Positions 45,898 through 54,825 are shown, counted from the stretch's first letter. The stretch: DNA of 64,000 nt from an uncultured Porphyromonadaceae bacterium (GCA_902495075.1 CABUVO010000006.1:1-64000); one strand, 5' to 3'. Numbers and translations: made by a program. The notes: generated from the letters alone by a model not told the origin.

Positions 45898-47163
45898 CTT
45901 TTCCACCTTCACAAGCTCAATGCGCGTGGTGGTCATCTTTTCTATTGTGAAGCAAAGGTCGTCTATTTCAAAAGTATCCCCCTGCCTCGGAAGAGCCTGC
46001 AGGCTCTCGAGAATATATCCCGAAAGTGTGTGATAGTTCTCGCTCTCCCTTATGCCAAGTCCGAAATCCTCATTTATCGCGGAGATCTCTATCCTGCCGG
46101 AAAACTCATAAACACCTGTCGACACCTCTCGCGCCACAAGTTTTTTAACATCATGCTCATCCTCTATCTCCCCGAATATCTCTTCCACGATATCCTCTAA
46201 GGTTACCAATCCTGATATGCCACCAAACTCATCAACTACCATCGCCAACGTGCGTTTTTCACTCATCATACGCTGCATCATCTTATTGGCAAGCATGGTT
46301 TCAGGAGTAAATATCACGGGTTTAAGCTTACGCCGCCAGTCGGCGGTAGTATTGAACATCTCCGAAATATGTATGTATCCCGCCACATCGTCTATATCCT
46401 CCCTGTATACCACAACCTTTGAAAGACCGGTTGCTGCAAACACCTTTATAAGTTTCTCGCGGGTGGTTCCGACAAGAGGCACCGCAACAATCTCATTGCG
46501 GGGGATCATGCATTCCGAAATCTGAGTATCCTTGAAATCTATTGCTTTACGGAATATCTTCACCTCATTCTCCACAGTCTCGCCGTTTTCGCGATCCTCA
46601 ATGCTCTGCTGAATATAGTCATCAAGCTCGTCCATGGTCAGCCTTGTCTTATCTTCCTCTTCCGAATTGAGCCCGCAGAGATTCATCAGTCCCTTCGAAA
46701 TTGCCGAAACAAACCATGAAACCGGATAGAGCACAAGATATATGAGGTAAAGCGGCAACGCCAGCAGCCGCATCATAAAATTGGGATTGATGCGGAATGT
46801 TGTTTTGGGAAGGAACTCTCCGAGCAACAGAATGACAAGTGTTGAAAAAACAGTGTTCGAAATAAGTGTAAGAGCCTCATTGTTATGAAACCACTCCTCG
46901 AAGATCGGATTCACTATCGCAGAAAAAGATATACCGTATATAACGAGCACCACATTATTTCCCACAAGGAGGGTAGATATAAACATGTCCTCATGTCGCG
47001 AAAAACCCTTGATTATCTTATCTACAAGACCGCCACGAGCGGCATCTATCTCCATCCTGACTTTCGAACTCTGCACAAACGCTATCTCGCATCCGGAAAA
47101 CAGCCCTGAGAATGCGATCGCTATCAACGTTATTATTATGGCGAGACTTAATGGTAGAATCAT
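45883..47163 (-). CDS. DUF21/CBS/CorC-HlyC membrane protein (GldE-like)
   Basis: The 426-aa product has an N-terminal DUF21 (CNNM) membrane domain with three to four helices (about 1-170, including FSGLFSGCEIAFVQSSKVRME), two CBS domains (about 205-325, MIPRNEIVAV and MVVDEFGGISGLVTLEDIVEE) and a CorC/HlyC C-terminal domain (about 340-420). Family members are implicated in metal-ion transport; Bacteroidetes relatives are called GldE. It follows lptC with 2 bp between genes, so the two are one transcript. Confidence 0.9.
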   Translation of the reverse strand: MILPLSLAIIITLIAIAFSGLFSGCEIAFVQSSKVRMEIDAARGGLVDKIIKGFSRHEDMFISTLLVGNNVVLVIYGISFSAIVNPIFEEWFHNNEALTLISNTVFSTLVILLLGEFLPKTTFRINPNFMMRLLALPLYLIYLVLYPVSWFVSAISKGLMNLCGLNSEEEDKTRLTMDELDDYIQQSIEDRENGETVENEVKIFRKAIDFKDTQISECMIPRNEIVAVPLVGTTREKLIKVFAATGLSKVVVYREDIDDVAGYIHISEMFNTTADWRRKLKPVIFTPETMLANKMMQRMMSEKRTLAMVVDEFGGISGLVTLEDIVEEIFGEIEDEHDVKKLVAREVSTGVYEFSGRIEISAINEDFGLGIRESENYHTLSGYILESLQALPRQGDTFEIDDLCFTIEKMTTTRIELVKVEKKKDA

Positions 47164-47165
47164 TT

Positions 47166-47714
47166 TTATATTGAATCTTTATTTACCGGGAAAATACCTT
47201 CAGGGTTAAGGATTCGGTATTGGGTCAGATTTTCATTTGAGACAAACCCTGTGCCTTCAAGCACGTGCGTGGCATTCTCGATATGTATAAACGTGTCGCT
47301 GTAAATCTGTCCTTTACGCTGATCCCAGAATACCCTTTCTGACAAGAACAGATCTTTCGGCACCTTTGTCATTTCCACATGCCCTTCCAGACGCCAAAGA
47401 CGCTCATTCTTGAAAAACTTCGCGGAATCAGATGCCACGGTCGCTATCACATGAAAATAGGGATCATATTTCTGTAGATACAGTCCCTGAGGGAAATTCC
47501 AGTAGGGTGTGTCAACTTCATCAAACACCTGCCAGAGCGGAGCTACTATCTTATACTGTATGACTCCCGAATCTGAAATAAGGGTCGAGATATTCTTCGT
47601 GGTCATGGTTGCCATCTTCGCCGGATTAAGACCCGAGGCAACATCAACCTTTCTCTCCTCGCGGCAAGCCGCAAGAAGCAGGATCATAACCATCAACGCA
47701 GTCAGAACTCTCAA
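47166..47714 (-). CDS. lptC: LPS export lipoprotein LptC
   Basis: The 182-aa product has a lipobox LLAAC and an LptC-type beta-jellyroll (VIQYKIVAPLWQVFDE, YWNFPQGLYLQKYDP, ERLWRLEGHVEMTK, GQIYSDTFIHIENATHVLEGTGF). LptC links the LptB2FG complex to LptA in LPS transport. Bacteroidetes LptC often carries a lipoprotein signal rather than a membrane helix. The start lies 10 bp from a heptamer array. Confidence 0.88.
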   Translation of the reverse strand: MRVLTALMVMILLLAACREERKVDVASGLNPAKMATMTTKNISTLISDSGVIQYKIVAPLWQVFDEVDTPYWNFPQGLYLQKYDPYFHVIATVASDSAKFFKNERLWRLEGHVEMTKVPKDLFLSERVFWDQRKGQIYSDTFIHIENATHVLEGTGFVSNENLTQYRILNPEGIFPVNKDSI

Positions 47715-47723
47715 TTCTTAAAG

Positions 47724-47832
47724 AATGTTTAATGTTAAATGTTTAATGTTGAATTCAAGCCTAACGCCTAAAATCTAAAGCCTAACGCCTAACGCCTAAA
47801 ACCTAAAGCCTAAAACCTAAAGCCTAAAGCCT
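47724..47832 (-). repeat. Composite heptamer spacer: TAGGCTT array then ACATTTA array
   Basis: Read on the - strand, the stop codon TAG of the outer-membrane-protein gene is the first three bases of a (TAGGCTT)n array (47759-47832, about ten degenerate units). It is followed by AACATTAAACATTTAACATTAAACATT (47724-47750), which ends 10 bp before the lptC start. Confidence 0.85.
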
Positions 47833-49105
47833 ATCTTATCTTCCTCTTCCAGAACCAGACCTCATTGAAGTTCACACCTAAAGTGATATTTAGATAATTT
47901 TCACCAATCAGCTTGTTGGGAGTTGCATAGCGTCTCTTCCATTCCAAACCAAGATTGATCTGGGTCTTTCCCTCAGGAGTCGGGAAACCGGCACCACATG
48001 TAACACCTATCTCCTTGACCTTGTTTCCCTTGATATTGAGATAGTCGTTTGCGAAATATCCGCCAAGGCGATAAGCGATGCGCTCACCATAGTTACCTCT
48101 AAGCTTAGGCACGAATTCGGCACCGACAGCAAACTTCGAGCGGTCGTTGAAATTCATACCGGCAGCCACAACCTCCGCAGGACGATGATGTGTGATATCC
48201 TCCGGACCATACAACGCCGAATAAGGAGCTTTGCTCCACTGCTGCCATGTAAAGTCAGCCTCAACCATCACGCGATAAGTCTTCTCATAAGTGTAGCTGA
48301 TGCCGGCACCTATCGATGTTGGATTGAAATATTTATCCTTCATATTTAAATATGACAGGGTGTCAGGCAGCTCATTATTCTGAGAAGTCTCCTGCTTGGT
48401 GACCCAGGTCTTACCTCTCATGGTCTTACGCGGGGAATATGTAGCTCCGACCACAAGTTTATTAAACTGGTTCCATCGCGCCGTATATTGAGCGCCAATG
48501 TTAATGTTCCAGTCGCGTATTTCCATCACGTGCTCGAACTTACTTTGACCTCCGCCATTGACATTGGCGAAAACATCATTGATTATATTGCCGAAATCAT
48601 AGCTGACATTGAAACCGAGAGAGAAACCGGCAACTTTTCCGCTAAGACCAAGATAGAGCTGGTTGATACCGCCCGTGCCCTGATTTTCCATGGCTCCGTG
48701 TTTAATCTCATTACCGAAGGCATATCCTACCGAGCTGTACGGCAACAAACCGAAAGAACCACCCATGAACTTGCAGATTGGGAACTGCATGGTAACATAA
48801 TCCACGCCGCCGCCGGTCGAATATTGTTTCGCACTCCCCTCCTTGCTCCAGAGCATAGAGACATCCGCTCCGAGGTCGAACAGGAACGTCAAAGAGTCGA
48901 TAGCCGCATACGATGCGGGGTTCATCACATTGATCTGCCTGCCGGAATTCATGGCGTATCCCACGCCACCCATCTGGCGTTGAAGCGACGTGGCACGGTC
49001 TCCGATGATTCCGTATCCATACATTGAATAGGGAGAGGATGTCTGGGCTGAAGCCGAAGCAGCGGCAAAAAGTGCAGCCGCCAATAAAATCTTTATTTTA
49101 TTCAT
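47831..49105 (-). CDS. Outer-membrane beta-barrel protein (OmpP1/PorV-like)
   Basis: The 424-aa product has a signal peptide (about 1-20, ASASAQ) and many amphipathic strands. Its N-terminus, SSPYSMYGYGIIGDRATSLQRQMGGVGYA, is typical of a Bacteroidetes FadL/PorV-like barrel encoded next to coaX. It ends with strand residues LNITLGVNFNEVWFWKRKIR. Its ATG overlaps the coaX stop by 4 bp (ATGA). The stop codon TAG is the start of a heptamer array. Confidence 0.8.
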   Translation of the reverse strand: MNKIKILLAAALFAAASASAQTSSPYSMYGYGIIGDRATSLQRQMGGVGYAMNSGRQINVMNPASYAAIDSLTFLFDLGADVSMLWSKEGSAKQYSTGGGVDYVTMQFPICKFMGGSFGLLPYSSVGYAFGNEIKHGAMENQGTGGINQLYLGLSGKVAGFSLGFNVSYDFGNIINDVFANVNGGGQSKFEHVMEIRDWNINIGAQYTARWNQFNKLVVGATYSPRKTMRGKTWVTKQETSQNNELPDTLSYLNMKDKYFNPTSIGAGISYTYEKTYRVMVEADFTWQQWSKAPYSALYGPEDITHHRPAEVVAAGMNFNDRSKFAVGAEFVPKLRGNYGERIAYRLGGYFANDYLNIKGNKVKEIGVTCGAGFPTPEGKTQINLGLEWKRRYATPNKLIGENYLNITLGVNFNEVWFWKRKIR

Positions 49106-49890
49106 ATATCTGACGGGAGAGAATTATATTTAGCGTTATTGTTATAGTTATTTATAGTGTTATTTATAGCGTGAATGTAGATTCGTTCAAGCCCTTTTCC
49201 TACAAGCGAATGAGCAATCTCCGGCTCTTCACCGTGTTCTCGGATCAATGGCGCCAGGAAATCGGCATCGCCCCCTGTAAGAAGAAGCCGTATCGAGGGA
49301 TAGTCGCGTTTTGCCGCCCTGAAGGCGGATATTATCTCCGACACGATTCCATTCACCACACCGCTTCTTATAGCAGTCTCGGTGTCATATCCGAACGCCG
49401 GAATATCGCCTGCCGGAGAAACCAAAGGCAATCTGGATGTGAACTTATTCAACGACCGGAAGCGAAGTCTGAGTCCAGGCGAGATATTGCCGCCAAGGAA
49501 TCGGTTGGACGCAACAATATCCAACGTTACTGCGGTTCCCGCATCAACTACCAATGCTTCTTCCGCAACAATGGAGGCTCCAGCAGCGGCGGCGATACGG
49601 TCAAGACCGAGGGTATTCCGGGAAGCATATACAACATCTATCGGGAGCGGAGTCTCATGTGATAGTTGCATTACCGGCTTTTGGAGCCAGTGTTCCACCT
49701 CCCAAAGAAAACTCTTTAGTTCCCGACCTACGCTACAGCATATCGCGCCATCGGGATGAAACTTCTCGATAAAAGGGAAGAAGGGTATCGGATCCAGGTT
49801 ATCAACAAGGATACTTTCAAGAAGAGTGCCATCTTCGAAGACACTCCCCTTCACTGCCGTATTTCCTATGTCTATGGTCAGAACCCTCAC
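49102..49890 (-). CDS. coaX: Type III pantothenate kinase
   Basis: The 262-aa product phosphorylates pantothenate, the first step of coenzyme A synthesis. The ASKHA fold shows phosphate-1 motif TIDIGNTAVKG at the start, the LGLDRIAAAAGA block, VVDAGTAVTLDIV (phosphate 2) and LLTGGDADFL near the C-terminus. Type III enzymes lack feedback by CoA. It is the first gene of the coaX-OMP-lptC-gldE series and its start is 8 bp from an ACATTTA-type array. Confidence 0.95.
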   Translation of the reverse strand: MRVLTIDIGNTAVKGSVFEDGTLLESILVDNLDPIPFFPFIEKFHPDGAICCSVGRELKSFLWEVEHWLQKPVMQLSHETPLPIDVVYASRNTLGLDRIAAAAGASIVAEEALVVDAGTAVTLDIVASNRFLGGNISPGLRLRFRSLNKFTSRLPLVSPAGDIPAFGYDTETAIRSGVVNGIVSEIISAFRAAKRDYPSIRLLLTGGDADFLAPLIREHGEEPEIAHSLVGKGLERIYIHAINNTINNYNNNAKYNSLPSDI

Positions 49891-49897
49891 CGTTCTT

Positions 49898-49973
49898 TTA
49901 ATGTTAAATGTTTAATGTTAAATGTGCAATACGCACCCAAACTCCTAAAGCCTAAAACCTAAAGCCTAAAGCC
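49898..49973 (-). repeat. Composite heptamer spacer: TAGGCTT array then ACATTTA array
   Basis: On the - strand the stop of the 150-aa membrane protein gene is the TAG of a (TAGGCTT)n array (49944-49973; the preceding codons AGG CTT also match the repeat). A short linker follows, then ACATTTAACATTAAACATTT (49900-49925) up to 8 bp before the coaX start. The order is the same as at 47724-47832. Confidence 0.85.
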
Positions 49974-50418
49974 TTTTCTCTTTCTTCGCTTGCGCGGCAA
50001 TCATCCAGGATGCAACAACCTGAATCATCGCGCCAGCCAGCGTGAAGACAATCGTATTGTTCATAACCGGAAGCGAGAATACGATTCCTGCAAAGCGATG
50101 GGCATTATAAAACCAGAATCCGGAAGCAACAACAAAGCAGAAACCTGCCCACATCTCCATGCGGCGCAGTCTCCGCAAACGCAATGAATCACCGGGATCG
50201 TTGACATTAATCATCCTTGCTATGGTATAGATCAACGCACCGGCAGCAAACACCCATTTGCATACTTCCACAATCACGCTGTTTTCTATTGCGGCAAACG
50301 GAGCCACAAGTCCGGTTGCTATAAAAATCAGACCGATGGTCGATGTCGCCTCAACCTTGCGGCGAAGTTTCTCCATCTCCCTCCCCGATCTTTTTTGAGT
50401 TGTCTTATCCTTCTGCAT
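49966..50418 (-). CDS. Small four-helix membrane protein of unknown function
   Basis: The 150-aa product has a charged N-terminus (about 1-28) and four helices (TIGLIFIATGLVAPFAA, VCKWVFAAGALIYTIARM, MWAGFCFVVASGFWFYNA, NTIVFTLAGAMIQVVASWMI). It ends KKEKRL, where AGG CTT TAG is also the first repeat unit of the following array. No family recognised. It lies 35 bp after the DivIC-like gene and may be co-transcribed with it. Confidence 0.75.
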   Translation of the reverse strand: MQKDKTTQKRSGREMEKLRRKVEATSTIGLIFIATGLVAPFAAIENSVIVEVCKWVFAAGALIYTIARMINVNDPGDSLRLRRLRRMEMWAGFCFVVASGFWFYNAHRFAGIVFSLPVMNNTIVFTLAGAMIQVVASWMIAAQAKKEKRL

Positions 50419-50453
50419 AATACATTCCTTAGCCCCTCAGGGGCGATGAGAAA

Positions 50454-50759
50454 TTATTTTATCAGATACACATCTTCCGTGGAGCGTTGCATATGGTATT
50501 GTTCCCTTACCACATGCTCCAGATCTTCCGAGTTGATATAAAGAGCCTCACGTCTCGACCGATACCACTCGGCAGAATCTTCACATTCCTTTATCTGACG
50601 CTTAAGATCCTTGATTTCCTCCTGATATTGCATGTTAAGCTTCATGGAAGTTTCCTCGTTGAAAAAGAGAACAAGCACTACAACCGTTCCAACCGCAATC
50701 AGCGTGAGATGCGATTTGCGGCGGATCCAGAAATTAAGTTTTTTTATTCTCTTGCTCAT
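50454..50759 (-). CDS. FtsB/DivIC-family septum formation protein
   Basis: The 101-aa product has a basic cytoplasmic start, one membrane helix (LTLIAVGTVVVLVLFF, about 18-35), a coiled coil (about 40-75) and the C-terminal pattern LEHVVREQYHMQRSTEDVYLI, typical of DivIC/FtsB. This small bitopic protein joins FtsL and FtsQ in the divisome. Confidence 0.88.
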   Translation of the reverse strand: MSKRIKKLNFWIRRKSHLTLIAVGTVVVLVLFFNEETSMKLNMQYQEEIKDLKRQIKECEDSAEWYRSRREALYINSEDLEHVVREQYHMQRSTEDVYLIK

Positions 50760-51036
50760 TTGTGAGAGTCTTGATTTGTATCCGGTTTAGAATCCTTCCG
50801 GCAATCCGGCAGACTCTATTCATGCAAAATTAATCATAATAATACAATTATCGGCTAAAATGACCCTATTTTTTAACAGCTATTAAGGAAAGATGAGATT
50901 TTTCAAAAAAAAATCAAATTTTGGCATAATCCCATGATAACAATTATTCCCATTTTGTTATATTGATATAAAGGCTTTCGGAGCCATGATCTGAGTTTGA
51001 TGGCTCGAAATCCGATCACCTATAAACTATACGATT

Positions 51037-51543
51037 ATGGCTGACACATCATCCTTCAAACAAAGATTGTTAGGGCTCCAAGGTAACCTCTACAATTTCG
51101 CCTGTCAGCTCACCTCCAATCGAGATGCAGCACAGGACCTCGTGCAAGACACCACTCTCAAAGTTCTCGACAATGAAGCCAAGTATGTTGACAATGTCAA
51201 TTTCAAAGGCTGGGTGTTCACGATAATGCGCAACATCTTCATAAACAACTACCGTCGCCAGGTACGCAGCGCGACGGTTGTAGACACCACAGAAGACTTA
51301 TACCACCTCAACCTCTCGCAGGAATCCGGACTCTCGTCTCCCGAAGGATCATTCGCCGCGAAAGAGATCTCGGTTGCCATAAATTCATTCTCGAAAGAAT
51401 ATAAATTGCCATTCACCATGTATATCGCCGGATACAAATACAGCGAAATAGCGGAGAAGATGAATCTTCCGCTCGGCACTGTGAAAAGCCGTATATTCTT
51501 TGCCCGCAAACGTCTGCAGGGGATGCTTAAAGACTACAGATAG
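51037..51543 (+). CDS. ECF-type RNA polymerase sigma factor (paralogue 2)
   Basis: The 168-aa product has region 2 (FACQLTSNRDAAQDLVQDTTLKVLDN, NFKGWVFTIMRNIFINNYRR) and region 4 (YKYSEIAEKMNLPLGTVKSRIFFARKRLQGML). It aligns without gaps to the sigma factor at 45288, which lies 5.2 kb away on the same strand; the conserved runs LVQDTTLK and TIMRNIFIN are identical. A terminator-like hairpin follows at 51573. No anti-sigma gene is adjacent. Confidence 0.93.
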   Translation: MADTSSFKQRLLGLQGNLYNFACQLTSNRDAAQDLVQDTTLKVLDNEAKYVDNVNFKGWVFTIMRNIFINNYRRQVRSATVVDTTEDLYHLNLSQESGLSSPEGSFAAKEISVAINSFSKEYKLPFTMYIAGYKYSEIAEKMNLPLGTVKSRIFFARKRLQGMLKDYR

Positions 51544-51572
51544 AAATTACTTTCAATAATCCAGAATGAATC

Positions 51573-51596
51573 TCCCCGGCGGAATCCCGTCGGGGA
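51573..51596 (+). terminator. Terminator hairpin after sigma factor 2
   Basis: TCCCCG (51573-51578) pairs with CGGGGA (51591-51596), with partial inner pairing GCGG/CCGT; ATTTACTG follows. Confidence 0.55.
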
Positions 51597-51611
51597 ATTT
51601 ACTGATACTAC

Positions 51612-51642
51612 TTTGCGCTATCGCTCTTTTTTAGTAATTTTG
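51612..51642 (+). promoter_or_regulatory. Promoter for the DUF4924-rfbD-prfC unit
   Basis: TTTG at 51612-51615, 19-bp spacer, TAATTTTG at 51635-51642. Transcription would start near 51650, only 5-11 nt before the first ATG codons (51655, 51661), so the mRNA has almost no leader. Confidence 0.75.
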
Positions 51643-51654
51643 CAAAATAATTGA

Positions 51655-52209
51655 ATGCATATGATAACCGCTTCAGTAAAGAAGAGAGAAAACATTGCCG
51701 AGTATCTGCTGTATATGTGGCAGATCGAAGACATTATCCGGGCATATGGTCTTGACATCGATAAGATTCAGGAAAACATCATCGACAAGTATTCAAACCT
51801 TGACGACAAGCAGCGTCATGACATGAGGGAATGGTATGAATCCCTTATAGATATGATGCGTCGCGAAGGGGTGGAGAAATCCGGACATCTCCAGCTCAAC
51901 AAGAATGTGCTGATCGATCTCAGACAACTTCACAACCGTCTTCTGGACAATCCGAAGTTTGCACCATATGCCGCCGAATATTACAAGACACTTCCCTTTA
52001 TTGTCGAAATCCGCGCAAAGGCAGGTGAAAACAAAAAAGATGAACTTGAGTCTTGCTTCGATGCCCTTTATGGGATTTTAATGCTCCGTCTGCAGGGAAA
52101 AGAGATATCCGAAGAAACCTCTCAGGCTGCAAAACAGATATCCCGTTTTCTGGCGATGCTCGCAAGCTATTACAAAAAAGATTACAACAACGAATTAGAA
52201 GAAGAATAA
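51655..52209 (+). CDS. DUF4924 family protein
   Basis: The 184-aa, all-helical, soluble product matches the Bacteroidetes-specific DUF4924 (RENIAEYLLYMWQIEDIIRAY at the start, DALYGILMLRLQGKEIS near the end). Function unknown. A second ATG at 51661 is an equally good start. It lies 4 bp before rfbD and is probably co-transcribed. Confidence 0.85.
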   Translation: MHMITASVKKRENIAEYLLYMWQIEDIIRAYGLDIDKIQENIIDKYSNLDDKQRHDMREWYESLIDMMRREGVEKSGHLQLNKNVLIDLRQLHNRLLDNPKFAPYAAEYYKTLPFIVEIRAKAGENKKDELESCFDALYGILMLRLQGKEISEETSQAAKQISRFLAMLASYYKKDYNNELEEE

Positions 52210-52213
52210 CAAT

Positions 52214-53071
52214 ATGAAAATAATGGTTACCGGAGCTTACGGACAGCTCGGAAATGCGCTCAAGCGCGAACTTGATGGCGACAGCTCCATTGAAGCTATT
52301 TATACGGATGCCGACACCCTCGACCTCACCGATTCAGTGGCGCTAAGCCGCTTTTTTGAGGATAATCCTGTTGACATGGTGATCAACTGTGCGGCATATA
52401 CAGCCGTTGACCGCGCCGAATCCGATGATCTAAAGGCAGCGGCAATAAACACCGGTGCTGTCGGCAATCTCGGGCAGGCTGCCGCAAAGCATGGCATGAA
52501 GGTGATACACATCTCCACCGACTATGTTTTCTCCGGAGAAAACTTCCGCCCGTATGAAGAAAATGACGAGCCGTATCCCCAGAGCATCTACGGTCGCACC
52601 AAGCTCGAAGGAGAGGGACTCCTCACTTCTTTCAGCAACAACGCCATGATCATCCGAACGGCATGGCTCTATTCCGAATTCGGCAACAACTTCGTGAAGA
52701 CTATGCTTCGTCTTGCCAATGAGCGCGACGAAATCAATGTTGTCTGCGATCAGATCGGCACTCCTACATATGCCGGAGACCTCGCACACGCCATCCATCA
52801 GGTGATTCGCCACGAACGCTGGCAGCCGGGAATCTATCATTTTACCAATGAAGGCGTGGCATCATGGTATGATTTCACAAAAGCTATTTTTGAGATTACA
52901 GGAAAATCCACCAAAGTGAATCCTATTCGCACTGCCCAATATCCCACTCCTGCCAAGCGTCCGTCATATTCAGTGCTTAGCAAAGACAAGATCAAACGTA
53001 ATTATGGCATAGAGATTCCCTATTGGCGCGATTCTCTCCAGCGTTGCATCAAAGAGCTCCAGAAGCAATAA
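52214..53071 (+). CDS. rfbD: dTDP-4-dehydrorhamnose reductase
   Basis: The 285-aa product makes dTDP-L-rhamnose using NAD(P)H. It is an SDR enzyme: GAYGQLGNAL (dinucleotide-binding GxxGxxG), NCAAYTAVDRAE, VIHISTDYVF, and the catalytic Tyr-x3-Lys in YGRTKLEGE, with Thr in STDY. It supplies a sugar nucleotide for surface polysaccharides such as those of the region at 27-39 kb. Followed after 8 bp by prfC. Confidence 0.95.
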   Translation: MKIMVTGAYGQLGNALKRELDGDSSIEAIYTDADTLDLTDSVALSRFFEDNPVDMVINCAAYTAVDRAESDDLKAAAINTGAVGNLGQAAAKHGMKVIHISTDYVFSGENFRPYEENDEPYPQSIYGRTKLEGEGLLTSFSNNAMIIRTAWLYSEFGNNFVKTMLRLANERDEINVVCDQIGTPTYAGDLAHAIHQVIRHERWQPGIYHFTNEGVASWYDFTKAIFEITGKSTKVNPIRTAQYPTPAKRPSYSVLSKDKIKRNYGIEIPYWRDSLQRCIKELQKQ

Positions 53072-53079
53072 TCCGATTT

Positions 53080-54663
53080 ATGAGCGAAGAATTAAACAAC
53101 GAAATAAAACGCAGACGCACTTTTGCAATAATCTCTCACCCCGATGCCGGTAAGACGACACTCACCGAAAAGTTGCTTCTTTTCGGTGGTGCCATCCATG
53201 TTGCCGGCGCGGTGAAGAGCAATAAGATAAAGAAAACCGCGACATCCGACTGGATGGAGATAGAGAAGCAGCGTGGAATCTCCGTGGCTACATCCGTAAT
53301 GGGATTCAACTATGGCGACTACAAGATCAATATCCTCGACACCCCGGGTCACCAGGATTTTGCGGAAGACACTTTCCGCACGCTGACAGCTGTAGATTCC
53401 GTAATCATAGTGGTCGACGTGGCGAAAGGCGTTGAGACACAGACTCGCCGTCTGATGGAAGTCTGCCGCATGCGCAAGACTCCTGTCATCATATTCGTAA
53501 ACAAACTTGACCGCGAAGGACGCGATCCGTTCGATATTCTTGACGAGCTGGAGAAAGAACTTCAGATCTCGGTCCGTCCTCTATCCTGGCCTATCAATAT
53601 AGGAGCCAAATTCAAAGGGGTATATAATATCTACGAGCATGGTCTCGATCTCTTCACTCCCTCCAAACAGACAATCAGCGAGCGCATAGAGATTGATGAT
53701 GTCAACTCTCCAGAAGTCGACGAACTCGTAGGCAAACAGGATGCCAACAAGTTGCGCGAAGATCTCGAACTTATAGAAGGTGTATATCCTGATTTCGAGG
53801 TTGAAGACTATCTCAAAGGTGAGGTTGCCCCCGTATTTTTCGGGTCTGCCCTCAACACCTTTGGTGTCAAGGAACTTCTTGACTGCTTTGTGAAGATCGC
53901 ACCCGCACCGCGCCCCATAATGGCAGTGGAAAGGGAAGTAAAGCCACAGGAAGAAGGGTTCACGGGATTCGTGTTCAAGATCCATGCCAACATGGATCCC
54001 AACCACCGCTCATGCATTGCATTCGTCAAGATATGTTCCGGCAAATTCGAAAGGAATGTCAACTACCGCCATGTCCGCTCCGAGAAGATGATGCGCTTCG
54101 CCGCTCCCACCGCCTTTATGGCGCAGAAGAAAAGCATTGTAGATGAAGCCTATCCCGGTGATATTGTCGGAATCCCGGACACCGGCAACTTCAAGATCGG
54201 CGACACTCTGACATCAGGGGAGATCCTGCACTTCAAGGGGCTGCCGAGCTTCTCGCCCGAGATGTTCAAATATATCGAGAATGCCGACCCCATGAAGTCG
54301 AAACAGCTCGATAAAGGAATAAACCAGCTCATGGACGAAGGAGTGGCTCAGATGTTCACCAACCAGTTCAACGGACGCAAAATCATCGGCACCGTCGGGC
54401 AGCTGCAGTTTGAGGTGATCCAGTATCGCCTCCTTCATGAATATGGTGCGCAATGCCGCTGGGAGCCTATCAGTCTATATAAGGCCTGCTGGATTGAGAG
54501 TGATGACGAAGCCGCCCTCGAAGCCTTCAAGAAGAGGAAACATCAGTTCATGGCAACCGACAAAGAAGGAAGAGATGTCTTCCTTGCCGACAGCAACTAC
54601 GTTCTCCAGATGGCACAGTCAGACTTCCCCAAGATCCGTTTCCATTTCACCAGCGAGTTCTAA
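53080..54663 (+). CDS. prfC: Peptide chain release factor 3
   Basis: The product (527 aa from ATG 53080) is the GTPase that recycles RF1/RF2 from the ribosome. The G domain has HPDAGKTTLTEKLL (G1), the GIS/SVATSVM switch region, DTPGHQDF (G3) and NKLDREGRD (G4); EF-Tu-like domain II and the RF3 C-terminal domain follow (VGQLQFEVIQYRL). An upstream in-frame ATG at 53023 lies in rfbD and is rejected in favour of MSEELNNEIKRR. Confidence 0.96.
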   Translation: MSEELNNEIKRRRTFAIISHPDAGKTTLTEKLLLFGGAIHVAGAVKSNKIKKTATSDWMEIEKQRGISVATSVMGFNYGDYKINILDTPGHQDFAEDTFRTLTAVDSVIIVVDVAKGVETQTRRLMEVCRMRKTPVIIFVNKLDREGRDPFDILDELEKELQISVRPLSWPINIGAKFKGVYNIYEHGLDLFTPSKQTISERIEIDDVNSPEVDELVGKQDANKLREDLELIEGVYPDFEVEDYLKGEVAPVFFGSALNTFGVKELLDCFVKIAPAPRPIMAVEREVKPQEEGFTGFVFKIHANMDPNHRSCIAFVKICSGKFERNVNYRHVRSEKMMRFAAPTAFMAQKKSIVDEAYPGDIVGIPDTGNFKIGDTLTSGEILHFKGLPSFSPEMFKYIENADPMKSKQLDKGINQLMDEGVAQMFTNQFNGRKIIGTVGQLQFEVIQYRLLHEYGAQCRWEPISLYKACWIESDDEAALEAFKKRKHQFMATDKEGRDVFLADSNYVLQMAQSDFPKIRFHFTSEF

Positions 54664-54698
54664 AGCAAAAGAGAACGTTTTCAGGTAACGCTTTTGCT
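54664..54698 (+). terminator. Hairpin after prfC
   Basis: AGCAAAAG (54664-54671) pairs with CTTTTGCT (54691-54698), starting right after the stop codon. The same CTTTTGCT recurs at 54806-54813 at the end of the small RNA upstream of the AbiF gene. Confidence 0.5.
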
Positions 54699-54726
54699 GA
54701 TTTCAGGCAGTTTTTATCTAAAAAAA

Positions 54727-54757
54727 TTGCTGGATTGAGATAAAAGCATTATCTTTG
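54727..54757 (+). promoter_or_regulatory. Promoter of the small RNA/AbiF unit
   Basis: TTG at 54727-54729, 20-bp spacer, TATCTTTG at 54750-54757. The start of transcription is expected near 54763-54764. Confidence 0.75.
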
Positions 54758-54762
54758 CATTA

Positions 54763-54818
54763 ACAAATTCCGCCACGCCTCTTTTTAATGCGTACCAGGG
54801 CGGAACTTTTGCTTTTTA
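54763..54818 (+). ncRNA. Small structured RNA upstream of AbiF gene (abiF-motif-like)
   Basis: The expected transcript begins AACAAA and folds into a stem-loop: TTCCGCC (54768-54774) with GGCGGAA (54799-54805), and on top of it ACGC (54775-54778) with GCGT (54790-54793), loop of 11 nt, and an unpaired ACCA on the 3' side. CTTTTGCTTTTT then follows as a terminator-like tail. The gap to the AbiF start is 8 nt. An RNA motif named abiF has been described upstream of such genes; identity with that motif is likely but not confirmed here. It may act as an RNA antitoxin. Confidence 0.65.
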
Positions 54819-54825
54819 TACACTT

